From assembly GCA_963920575.1 (NCBI GenBank), contig OY986965.1, positions 18,306,957-18,370,956 of the forward strand: a DNA stretch of 64,000 bases, written 5' to 3'. Below are positions 42,469-52,579 of this stretch, piece after piece. Source of the DNA: Narthecium ossifragum (taxonomy: Eukaryota; Streptophyta; Magnoliopsida; Dioscoreales; Nartheciaceae). Each line of letters opens with the position of its first letter. The first letter of the stretch is position 1. The position numbers were made by a program, and so were the translations under genes. The notes under the pieces are model-generated. The model did not search any database and was not told the origin of the DNA. It worked only from the letters and a program-made list of their open reading frames with translations.

Positions 42469-44864
42469 ATGCAAGGTCGCCGATCACGGAAAGAAAAGTT
42501 GTTGCCCTTGAATGATAAAGTAGATCAAATTGGTTAGAAGAAGAGATCTAACAAAGATAGCCTGTCCACATCAGATCTAGAAGTTCAAGAGGAGGAACAA
42601 GAGGAGATAGAGCTTAATAACAATGTATGTCCTTTGGAGGAGTACGAGAGGCCTAGTATTTCTACCTCACCTTCGTGCATTACGTTACCTGCAGAGGCTA
42701 GGAATTACGAACTTAAAAATCTACATTTTTCTATGTTTCCTGAATTTCATGGTTTACCTTCTGAAGATGTACTAACGTTTGTGAAAGATTATTATGCTAC
42801 TATTCAGACTTTTCCTCTAGGTCGCATTACTGAAGATCAACTGAGGATGCGATGTTTTCCTTACACCTGAAGGATAAAGCGAAGAGATGGCTGATGTCGT
42901 TGCCTCCTGGATCACTAACTACTTGGGATGCAATTTATAACAAGTTTGTTAGCAAATTTTATTCTCATGCTATGACTACTAACTTGAGAAGGCAAATTTT
43001 AAATTTTCAGCAATCTGATGGAGAACCATTCCATGAAGCATGGGATAGATTTAAGATGCTTTTGATGCAATGTCCACATCATAATTATTCTTTAGAAAAT
43101 CAGATGTAATATTTCTATGATGGACTAAATCTTTCTTGTCAGACTATGGCAGAAAATGCTGCAGGTGGAGCGATGTTCAAAAGGACACCACCAGAGGCAT
43201 ACGAAATTTATAAGATGCTAGGATCAAACTCGCAGCAGCGGGACACAAGGAATAAGGCGAGAAGCATCTATGAGCTGAACCAAAACGGCGATTTGGCAAG
43301 GCAAATCGCAGCCCTCAACAAGAAGATGGACGCGATGATGTCCACACAAGAAAAACCCGGTTGAGGTTTTTTCAATTTGCAATATTGTTGGTCATAGGTT
43401 TGATTCTTTTCCTTCTGGTAGTGATTTCCTGAATATGTGCAAGACCAAGCTAATATGATGAATGCTTAAAACCCGCGACCTAGATTTGATCCTTATGCAA
43501 ATACTTACAATCCTGGTTGGAGGGAGCATCCGAATTTTTCATGGAAAAATAATGCTAATGCTAGTATGCCTTCTGCTAATCAGTCTAACCCACCTGTTAA
43601 GTCGTCTTTGGAAGCGACTATGTTAGCTTTTATGCAGAAAGTAGACTCAAGGATAGAACAACAAGATTCGGCCATTGCTCGACATGATGTGGCATTGAAG
43701 AATGTTGCAGCATCCATTGGAAAGTTGGAAGTTCAAGTGGGACAGCTTGCAGATGTTGTACGAGCCCATGTTCCAAGCAGATTTCCAAGCCAACTTGAGC
43801 AAGCCAACGCAGTTACTATTCTTCGTTCAGGTAAGATAATTGATAATAATACTAATGTTGAAGTTACTGATATGGGTCGTGATGATAAAATTGAGGAAGT
43901 CGAGAGGGAAGAGCCCTCGAAGAGGCCACCGCTGGCCACATCTTCTTCTGAGCATGGAAAGAGAGCAATTTCAGATCCGGAGGTTCATCACAACACTCCT
44001 CCACCATATGTGTCGCCAATTCCTTTTTCCAGGCCGCCTGAAGAAAGCCAAAATGGATAAGTCATATTCTAAAATTTATGATATCCTATCTAAGGTTAAT
44101 GTGAACTTACCATTACTTGATGTAATTAGGAAAATGCCAGCCTTTCCAAAGTTCTTCAAGGAAGTACGTACTTCTAAACGAAAGTATAAACCACAAGAAA
44201 AGGTGATGAATTCAGAAACGGCAAGCGCTGTGTTACAAAGGAAACTTCCACCCAAGCTAAGGATCCAGGGAGTTTTAACATTAGTATTACTGTTGGTGAT
44301 ACAAAAATAGGGGAGGCAATGCTTGATTTAGGAGCCAGTGTTAATTTGATGTCTTACTCTGTTTTTCGTCAGTTAGGTGTGGGTGAACTAAAACCTACTA
44401 CTATGTCTCTACAACTTGTAGATCGTTCAATTAAATATCCATTAGGCATTGTAGAAGACATCTTAGTACAAGTTGATAAGTTAATTATCCCTGCTGATTT
44501 TCTGATATTGGATATGGATGATGCACCGTTCAATAATAGAAATTTATCTATTTTGCTGGGTCGTCCATTTATGCCTACAACTGAGACTATGATTAATGTG
44601 AAAGATGGTAAGCTCAGCATGACAATTTTAGGTGAAACTGTTGAATTTAAGGTGTTTGAGTTTATGTCATATCCTTCAAACTCTTTTGATTGCTTCTCAA
44701 TAGATGTTGTAGATTCATTGATGTTTTCTAATTTCAGGTAGGAGCAAGTGAAGACTACATTGAAAGCGGATTTGAAGATGGCGGAGGATGACTTGTACAG
44801 TTATGAGAGAGCAAAGGAGGTCATGGCACCCCTTGATGCATTACAGCCAAACAAACCTGGTTGA
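42469..44864 (+). pseudogene. Athila1c gag-protease, many lesions
   Basis: The frame starts at ATG 42469, as in the intact relative. Lesions include TAG near 42532, a one-base deletion near 42868, TAA near 43107, frame changes near 43360-43560 and 44050, and TAG near 44740. Recognisable parts are the gag domain (LHFSMFPEFHGLPSEDVLTF), the proline-rich spacer and the protease (MLDLGASVNLM at 44319). It ends NKPG-stop at 44864, directly before the TAAATAAAGCGCTGGG leader of the hairpin. It is not functional. Confidence 0.88.
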
Positions 44865-46099
44865 ACCGTAAACATTACAGTACGTCTTGCCTAGATGTTA
44901 AATAAAGCGCTGGGTGGGAGGCAACCCACCAAGGTAACCTGTTTTAAGCTTTAGTTTTCAGTTTTATGTTTTCTCTTTTGTTTTTCTTTTAGGATTTCAG
45001 CCACCCGGAGGATCCTTGAGGGGAAATTTGGATAGCCACCTCCTGCGCTGGGTGGGAGGCAACCCACCAAGGTAACCTGTTTCGCTTACTCAATCAGGTG
45101 GCCTCTTTCTTATTTACATTGTCTTGTTTCTTCTTTCTGTGGAAATTTGGATAGCCACCTCCTACGTATGTTATTGTTTACGATGCACACATTGAGGACA
45201 ATGTTAATTTCAGGTTGGGGGGTGTAGACATTCATGACCGTATTCATGCTACCTTGTGGGTATAATAGTGTTAAATTGTACATGAGCTGAAATTTTTATA
45301 CTTATTATACATGCTGCTTGCATATGGATTGGCATATACATTGATTGCATGCATGATAACCTGAATGTAGAATATTATGTGAGTCACACACGAACACTTT
45401 CTATGCAGTGGTGATTATACTCACCAGAGGAATGAGCATGCTATTGTCAGTCTAGACCATGATTTCAGCATTAGCTAGTGATGAGTATTGCATGCAGAAA
45501 AAAAAAAACAAAAAGGAAAAAGTTATGGAGCTTGATTAAGCTGTTCCTAAATGACTATTAAGTGATCTACTGAGTAACCTAGTATTCTTGCCTCAGGAAG
45601 TTGGGAGCTCGCGTAAAAAGGTAGAGCCACTAATAGCTAAAAAAAACTACTCAGTGTTTTGTTAAGTAACCGGGTCTCTGCGCCTCAAGAAGCGGAGAGT
45701 GCTCGCGTGAAAAGGCAAAATGTCTGATAGTTGAAGAAAAAAAGAAAAAAGAAACAAAAAGAGTATGTTGTACTTAAAGTGCGAGGGTTGGATGATTGGT
45801 CATGAAGATAGTAGTGTGTTTGGACTAATGGTGGGTAGAAGTTGCTTATGTACGCAACATTTATTTGTCATGTCACATGTGTTCTTCTGGATGATGATTA
45901 GCGTGTTTAATGTGTAGAAGTTGATTTCATATGTTGGTAGTATGTGTATGAGTATAAGAAGTTTTCGTGCTCTGTACTGTGTACAACATTATTTACTTGA
46001 TAAGGCAGAATTTTTATCATGCATGTCCACATCCTTGAACTGTTAGTGTGCTTAATTATATTTTATGCGCTTTGAATTGCTAGAGATAAGCAATAAGCT
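44865..46099 (+). other. Athila1c 3' noncoding region with duplicated hairpins
   Basis: GGTGGGAGGCAACCCACC occurs twice, at 44913-44930 and 45051-45068, because of a ~140-bp tandem duplication (44905-45165). CATTG-AGGA-CAATG lies at 45190-45203, followed by GGTTGGGGGGTG. Two diverged ~98-bp units lie at about 45565-45735 (GCTCGCGT and CCTCAGGAAG / CCTCAAGAAG). No coding is seen. Confidence 0.65.
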
Positions 46100-46111
46100 G
46101 GTTGGGGGGTG

Positions 46112-46702
46112 TGATGAGTGCATGAAAGTGCACTCTGAACAGTCTTATAACCATCTCAATTTCTAGATTATTATCCTTAATCAACATTTTTATTACTATT
46201 TTTATATCTATATGTTGCTTCACATAGTTGTTTGGAAAATGCAGGAAAAAGGAGCAAAGAAGTTGAAAAGATTACATGGATCAACTTAAAAGATTAAACT
46301 GTACCTGTTCATGAAGAACCAGATGATGTGCCATATATGGTTGGAAAGCTCTTGAAGTCTAGTTTCTGTAAAATTTTACGGTTCGTGATTCTGAGTTTCT
46401 TAGAGGAAGTTACAGCAATTTTAGTACCAATGGCGCAGTTTGGATGGCGAAACAGTAAATACTCAGGAAAGAAAGATTGATCCTTCTACCTAGTAGGATC
46501 GATCCTTCTACACGCAGACCTGACAGAACGCATACTTTTCAGATGATCTCAGTAGGATCGATCCTACCATGCATCCTCCTGTGCAGGATCGATCCTACAC
46601 CCATGGAAGGATCGATCCGACTCGAGCGTAGCCAGAAATTGAAGATTTTGATGTAACAGATCAATCCTACACCTATGGAAGGATCGATCCTACTTTCCCT
46701 CG
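46112..46702 (+). repeat. Athila1c 3' LTR, truncated
   Basis: It starts TGATGAGTGCATG after the polypurine tract GGTTGGGGGGTG and matches the first ~590 bp of 59172-60858. It ends where Tekay-type sequence begins. Confidence 0.85.
46475..46689. repeat. GATCGATC module array in Athila1c LTR
   Basis: Pairs start at 46475/46497 (22 bp), 46587/46610 (23) and 46659/46682 (23), plus a copy at 46556. Typical context is TAGGATCGATCCTA. Confidence 0.82.
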
Positions 46703-47460
46703 AGCAACAGATAATAGCCAACTAAACCCATCCTCAAGAATGCAAAGATTTGGCATAACAAACACGCCCTAGTCCTTGCTACCCAGCCACGGTCCTAGAG
46801 CTAGATCCGAGCTACCCGAGAGCCTTGGATCGGCGAAGACTCTATTTACTCACACCCTAGCCATATGCTCTAATGCAAACAAGATGTAAGCAATGCTCAT
46901 GCACAGATAAGTAGATATAAGCATGGAACAATATGACAACAATTATACAGGGCTAGGCATAGCCTATAGCTAGCCCAAGGGGGGAGCATAGCAAGGGTCC
47001 CAAATACAGATAAGTTATACTAACAATACAACGAAGCCAATTTCGGTATTACAACGTCGTCCACAGCCGTCAACCGAAATTGCTACAAGGGGATACAACC
47101 CTAGCCAAGCCAACAAGCCACACATACAAGATATATAATCTACCAGTACAACGAGTTATGCCCCCGACGCACGCTGGCAATCAGCGGGGCTATTAATCAA
47201 AGCAGCAAATCTATACTAGGGATGCAGGGCACAACTCCGGCCCATTTATACTAAACATTCCCGGGGGTCGTCACTCCCCCGGTTACCCATAAAGCGATAA
47301 AGCATTCACGAACAATATATATATACAAATATCTATTATATAAGGAAGGGCGGTTTTTAAAATGTCTCAACTATAAGACATAAAAAGCGGTCCAGATTTA
47401 TCTCCAAACACATCCAACGGTCCAGATTTCATCATCAACTTTAACTTTCCCACCCAAATT

Positions 47461-47994
47461 TTGGTTCCCCCAAAAGACGCCATCGACATCCACGCCGTCG
47501 CCCGCCGCCATCAAGATCCACGCCGTCGCCCGACTCCACGTTCGACGCCACGCTCATCCCCTCCCCACGCTAGGTTCCCTTCTCCCTCTCCCTCTCTGTT
47601 CCCCTCACTCATCCCCTCTCCTCTCCCAACGCCGACCTCGCCCTCAGCCGCGTCGACGCCAACCTCGCCCTCAGCCGCGCCGTCCCCGACCGCCCAACCC
47701 GCCCTCGATGCCNNNNNNNNNNNNNNNNNNNNNNNNNNNNNNNNNNNNNNNNNNNNNNNNNNNNNNNNNNNNNNNNNNNNNNNNNNNNNNNNNNNNNNNN
47801 NNNNNNNNNNNNNNNNNNNNNNNNNNNNNNNNNNNNNNNNNNNNNNNNNNNNNNNNNNNNNNNNNNNNNNNNNNNNNNNNNNNNNNNNNNNNNNNNNNNN
47901 NNNNNNNNNNNNGGGCTGGATCTTCATCTGGAACGGCATCCTCTCCAAGAGATCTCCAACCTCTGCTCGCTTCCTCCCCCTCGCCGTGAGGTAA
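47461..47994 (+). other. Exon-like GC-rich block in second Helitron, with gap
   Basis: A C-rich coding-like stretch (47461-47712; Pro, Ser, Thr-rich translation) is followed by 200 Ns and then 47913-47994, which ends in a good splice donor (GTGAGGTAAGTA). It probably represents a captured first exon. The protein cannot be identified because the middle is unknown. Confidence 0.4.
47713..47912. other. Assembly gap of exactly 200 N
   Basis: The length is a round number, so the true size may differ. Confidence 1.
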
Positions 47995-49790
47995 GTAGTA
48001 TTACTCCCGCTACAACTCCATTTCTGGTAATGATCTAATTTGAACTCTAGATGAGAGGATCTTCCTATCAATTGGGTTCTACTTTCTTGGCTTCTTGATT
48101 TATTTTTTTCATCCAGCAGTATTCGATCATAATGTAGCTTTTTGGTTCATGTTTGTTTAGTGGAAAGCATAAATGAAGTTGCTCTGTTATCCTGATCATA
48201 AAGCTGGGATTTTGGTAATGATCTAATTCCAAGAATGGATGTCATCATCACACAGGTAACAAGTTGCTCTATTCCTTTTTTTATCTATTAAGTAACGTGT
48301 TATGATTCTTTTGGTCGGCCTTTTGAATTTTTATTAATTAAGTAAGGTGTTAGTGGAAACTTAGTTATTGGATTACAGGTTTCTGAATTTGTATTTCTTT
48401 TACAAGTCTTAATTTGATTTGCATGGCTTTTTTTCTTTGATATGGCATATTAGTTGAATCAATCAATTTAACACTTGCTAAAGGGTAACTGGACACAGGC
48501 AAAGATTTCTTTTGCAATTGACTTCCTGCTTCATTGAAGTCGTATGTGACTAGAGGATTGTTTTATTTGGTGGTGCATGTGACTAGAGGATGGGAAATAG
48601 CACTTGCTATGTCTTTTGCAATTAAAACTTGCTATGGGTTTCCTCTTGATGAAGGATTATTTAGGAGTAAAAGAAATACATTATTTGGTGGTGCATGTGA
48701 CTAGAGGATTGTTTTATTTCTTTCTTGAACTTTAATTAAATTGTATCCATGCTATTATTTTGATATCTACTTGATTGAGCTAAAGAACTGTCCAAAAAAA
48801 TTGCGTGGATGTCACATTGGCTGCGTGTGTTTCAATGTTTATGAGACATTGACGGTTTTTTAAAGAACACCATGACTATAGGTTACCTTGGATGGGTTTC
48901 TAAAGAAAAAAACATGGATGGGAATGATGCAGTAATTGTTTATTAGACATGGATGGTTTTTAAAGAATACATTGTAAAGATGCATTGTTGATTAGACAAA
49001 GAAGTTAATACATGGTCATTATTTGTTATTGCTTTTTGGAAATAGCACTCTATGCCATGCTGCAATTTGAGCATAATTGTTTCCTTTTGAGTATTTATTG
49101 TCTTTTTCCATGATGTTTAGGTTTCACCTTTACAAGGAAAACAAAGAAACCCAATAGGCTTTGGGAGTTATTGGAAAGATGGTAGGTGGTCAGGTACATA
49201 ATGAATCGATTTACCTTAGCAAACCTTATTTGGATTTGTTTATTCCTGGTTTGATTTCGTAAAGGAGGCGTGAAAGATTTCATCCTTTTCTTTTGGTTTG
49301 TTTATTTTTGGTTCCAAAATCGCATGATGGTAAGGAGACACAGCAATCGAACAAGGTTCGCAGCATCGCGGGGTAGGGTTGTTGTGCGAGCAGCTGAGAG
49401 GTACATCACTCGAATACTCATTCTAATTAGATGTTTTCCACTTTGCTTGCTCCTTTTCTAGTTTTACTCATTTATTTTTAAACCAGTGATTGTGGGGCTT
49501 ATCCTCGAGCCTGTTTTGGATTGGAATCAACGATATGAACTTGGAGGCATAAGATATCTCACCATTCGAGGTCGGCAACCATATGCGGCGAGGCCATTAC
49601 CTTTCCCTTGATGCCTGTCCATAGTTGATTGGTATTGTAGATTCTTTGGACAGGTCATGTATGTTGTATTTAATTGTATGCTTAAAATAGCTCAAAAATT
49701 CACATTGGGATAGCAAATGCTAAGTGTTTGGAGTCAGAATGTATGAGTCTAAAGCATGGCTCTTGGGACATGTTACGTATCTGTAATATT
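47995..49790 (+). other. AT-rich intron-like body of second Helitron
   Basis: No gene is recognised. The phrase GGTGCATGTGACTAGAGGAT is present twice (48571 and 48691) from a local duplication. Confidence 0.45.
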
Positions 49791-50362
49791 GTATACTTAA
49801 TTTAGGTTAAGGTATGTGTCTATGTGGTTTGTGGGGACAAGGTTTGTCCCGGGGACAATTTCACCCCTTTTATACTGTGATTTAATTTTTGTATTTGAGG
49901 AATGTTGTCAAATTGTCTCATTTAGCCCTCGGTATAGGGGAGAATATGCTGAATTTTTTTGAAAGAAACCCCAAATATCTGTGTCGTAGGCACGGGCATT
50001 CACTATTATATAGATATAGCATGTTTATCGGTAAACTGCTTGAAAAACGGTAGAAATCGGTAAAACAAGGGTATTTGTAGAGATCAGAACCGATCTCGGC
50101 CGTCCGACCCGATATTTCCCGATCGAACTCCGATCTTCCGATCGAAAGCACCCCTAAGGTCCTAATCAATCACATACATCAATTCAAGGCAGTGTGTGCA
50201 ACACGGGTGTGAAACTGACCACCATGGAGCATATTTACCAAATTACCCCTGAGTCAAAAACAACCATATGAACATCCGATTGTACCCGACGCGAAACCAA
50301 ACCAACAGGAAACAACCCTTGACCTACGTAGTCAGGCTAGGTTAGAGGAACGGGTCCTCACA

Positions 50363-52539
50363 CAGTTTGCTCATGCTTTCATTTTCCGGGTCTTTTTGTT
50401 GTTGCTCTGATGCTTGTGCATCAATGGTATGCTGACTGCCCTACATTCCAGTTGTTATTAGAGGATTAGAAACCATAGTCATACTTTGGATTGAGAATTA
50501 ATGATGCAAAACAAGAAATGGGAAAAGAGAAAAGAGAAAAGAGAAGAGAATAGAGATAACTGGTTGATAGCACTTACATCAGTTTCAATGTCATGATGAT
50601 GTGATCTAGAAGTGCTTGGTTCTTCATATCCATGATCATAATCATCGTTATCTGATGTTTTTGATGTGGGGACATTGTTGTGGCCAGCATGATGATCATC
50701 TCCATATTGATTCTCTTTTCCTTCATCATCTTGATGACCATCACCAACTTCATCGTCCTCCCCTTCTTCTTTTTCATCATCCTGATCATCTCCCTCATCT
50801 TGATCATCTTCAACCTCAGCTTCTTCATACTCATCTTCGTCTTCACTATTTTCAAAAAAGCTTTTATATAACCATGTCTCATTAATTGTGCCTTGCAATT
50901 CTTCTAACATTAACTATAAAGAGAACAGAGAAAAGAGAATTGTTAAGGAGAATGAGCATTGACAGGGCATTGAATATGTAGAACCAATTATAAATGTTGA
51001 CATTGCATATTCAATCGATTTATACTCTCTGGCATGATTCCTCTGCTCTCGTTTTTCAAGTCCCACTTTATGTACCTTGGCATCCGATGTCTGTACCTCA
51101 CAGTACTTTTTCCCAATTTGGAACTTTCCATTGTCTCTGTCGAACCTCTCAATCAATCTTGTAATGTCCCATCATGTTTTCTACACGCTGCCTTTGTGAT
51201 CTTGTTATCATGTATTGCGATCAACAATGTAAAGAATGATGTCTTGTGAATGATATCAAGGTGCTCTTCAGTAATATCATTGTGTATTTTTTGCATGACA
51301 TTTGTGATTATCACTAGTGTAGACCTTTACTACTCAGCTTGTTGCAAGCAAAGGATTACGAAAGAGAATAAACATTAACACAAAAGAGAAAAGAGAATAC
51401 TGCGGATCATTCATGAACACCAAATCCTGTTTGATAGGTATTCCCTTTTTCAAAAGGAAATACTGTAATCCATTCATGAACATTATTGAAAAAGAGAAAA
51501 GAGAATACTGCACACCTTTCATGAACACCAAATTCTCTTTGATAGGTATTCTCTTTTTCCAAAGAGAATAATGCAATGCATTCATGGATATTAATGAAAA
51601 AGAGAAAGGAGAACACTGCAAACATTGCATCAACAACAAATCCTCTTTGATATGTATTCTCTTTATGGAAAGAGAATACTGCAATCTATTTATGAACATT
51701 CATGAAAAAGAAAAAAGAGAATAATTCAGACCATTCATGAACACCAAATCCTCTTTGATACGTATCATCTTTTTCCAAAGAGATTATGTAATCCATTCAT
51801 GAACAGTCATGAAAAAGAAAAAAGAGAATACCATAGAAAATTGCAACCATGCATGAACATATAAGTAAAAGAGAAAAGAAAATACTACAAAACATGCACG
51901 AAGAGTAAAAGAGAAAAAAAGAACCAAATTAAAAACCCTAGATTCTTGAAATTCTCTTTTATCTTTTATTGTTGGTACTAATATCAATCTCCTTCATGAT
52001 TTTATTTAGGGTTCATGTTTGTGTTATAATGGTGCACAAAATTTGAACAAAGATTGAAAGAGAAAAGTGGTACCAATTTGAAAACCCTAGATACTTGAAA
52101 TTCCATTTTCTCTTTCCCGTTAATTTTGATGTCGAAAAATTCGAGGCCAACTTATTTATCAAAATTGGTACAAAATAATAGGGGAATCGTCTATACCTCT
52201 TTCTTTGCCATTTTTGATCGATGAACCGAGAGAAACAATGCAGAAAACTCCAGATTGATGAACTATTGCTAGCGTGGTGGATGAGATGCTTCCTTTCTTT
52301 AGGAAAGAGAGAAGATGAAGTCAAAAATCTCGAAATCCGATTCAAAAATCACCATGTTTTGGAAGATTCTAGTTTTGGGAAGGATTTAGTGTGGATTTCG
52401 CGCGTAAATTAAAATTTTGAGTGGGTTTCGAGCGGTTTCAATCGTGGATAGAACTTGCCACGGATGTAGGGTCGGGGGTATAAGAGTCTTTTAAACTCTA
52501 TTTTGGTGTTATGGCGTTAAATATAATGGTTGTTGTTTT
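50363..52539. other. Unassigned AT-rich stretch with repeats and an acidic frame
   Basis: No known family is seen. A minus-strand frame at 50910-50479 is strongly acidic in the middle (runs of Asp, Glu, Gly) and another at 51156-50914 reads RFDRDNGKFQIGKKYCEV; both could be exons of one decayed minus-strand gene, but I do not recognise it. Tandem 108-bp repeats fill 51345-51880. From 52440 the phrase GGGGGTATAAGAGTCTTTTAA is of a kind seen at DNA-transposon ends, but no matching inverted end was found. Confidence 0.35.
51345..51880. repeat. 108-bp tandem repeat, about 4-5 copies
   Basis: Unit boundaries fall near 51450, 51558, 51666 and 51775. Each unit has AAAGAGAATACTGCA, TTCATGAACACCAAATCC and GGTATTCTCTTT, the first and last being near inverted repeats. 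Because 108 is a multiple of three, the minus strand stays open over three units (51699-51334), giving a 36-residue repeat with the pattern LQYSL...KKRIPIKE. Confidence 0.75.
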
Positions 52540-52579
52540 ATTAGTAGGAAAAGTTCATTTTATGGTGTTGCCTACTAAT
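52540..52579. other. Fold-back: 9-bp perfect arms
   Basis: ATTAGTAGG at 52540-52548 pairs with CCTACTAAT at 52571-52579 over a 22-bp loop, next to the copia LTR. Confidence 0.6.

Larger units (their letters stand above)
42424..46702 (+). mobile_element. Athila1c: non-autonomous Athila element, 5' LTR missing
   Basis: The plus-strand copy runs from a degenerate primer-site region (GTCGTTGCCTGGGATTTG at 42431) through broken gag-protease, the 3' noncoding region, the polypurine tract (46100-46111) and a truncated 3' LTR. It shares with Athila1a the same end of coding (KPG-stop) and lacks pol. No LTR precedes it, so the left end was lost. Confidence 0.85.
47332..50006 (+). mobile_element. Second Helitron (non-autonomous)
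   Basis: It begins TCTATTATATAAGG at 47332 after an A, as plant Helitrons do, and ends with hairpin CTGTG...CACGG (49979-49995) and CTAT before a T. Its last ~200 bp match the Helitron at 439-4392, so both belong to one family by the usual 3'-end rule. CTAT instead of CTAG is probably a mutation. Contents are an exon-like GC-rich block, a 200-base gap, and intron-like AT-rich sequence with no Rep/helicase. Confidence 0.8.
46703..50362 (-). repeat. Second Tekay-type LTR, truncated and split by a Helitron
   Basis: On the minus strand it begins TGTGAGGACCCG at 50362. The inner part (about 46740-46850) matches, in reverse, 39110-39170 of the first Tekay-type LTR (GATCTAGCTCTAGGACCGT). No polypurine tract precedes it, so it is a 5' or solo LTR. 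Its inner end is lost against Athila1c. Confidence 0.7.

Noticed and set aside
47461..48071. Open frames of 177 and 186 codons across the gap
   Set aside because: Most of their length is translated from Ns.
50479..50910. Acidic frame as a nucleosome-assembly or histone chaperone protein
   Set aside because: The acidity is low-complexity Asp/Glu repetition with no chaperone fold motif and no gene structure around it.
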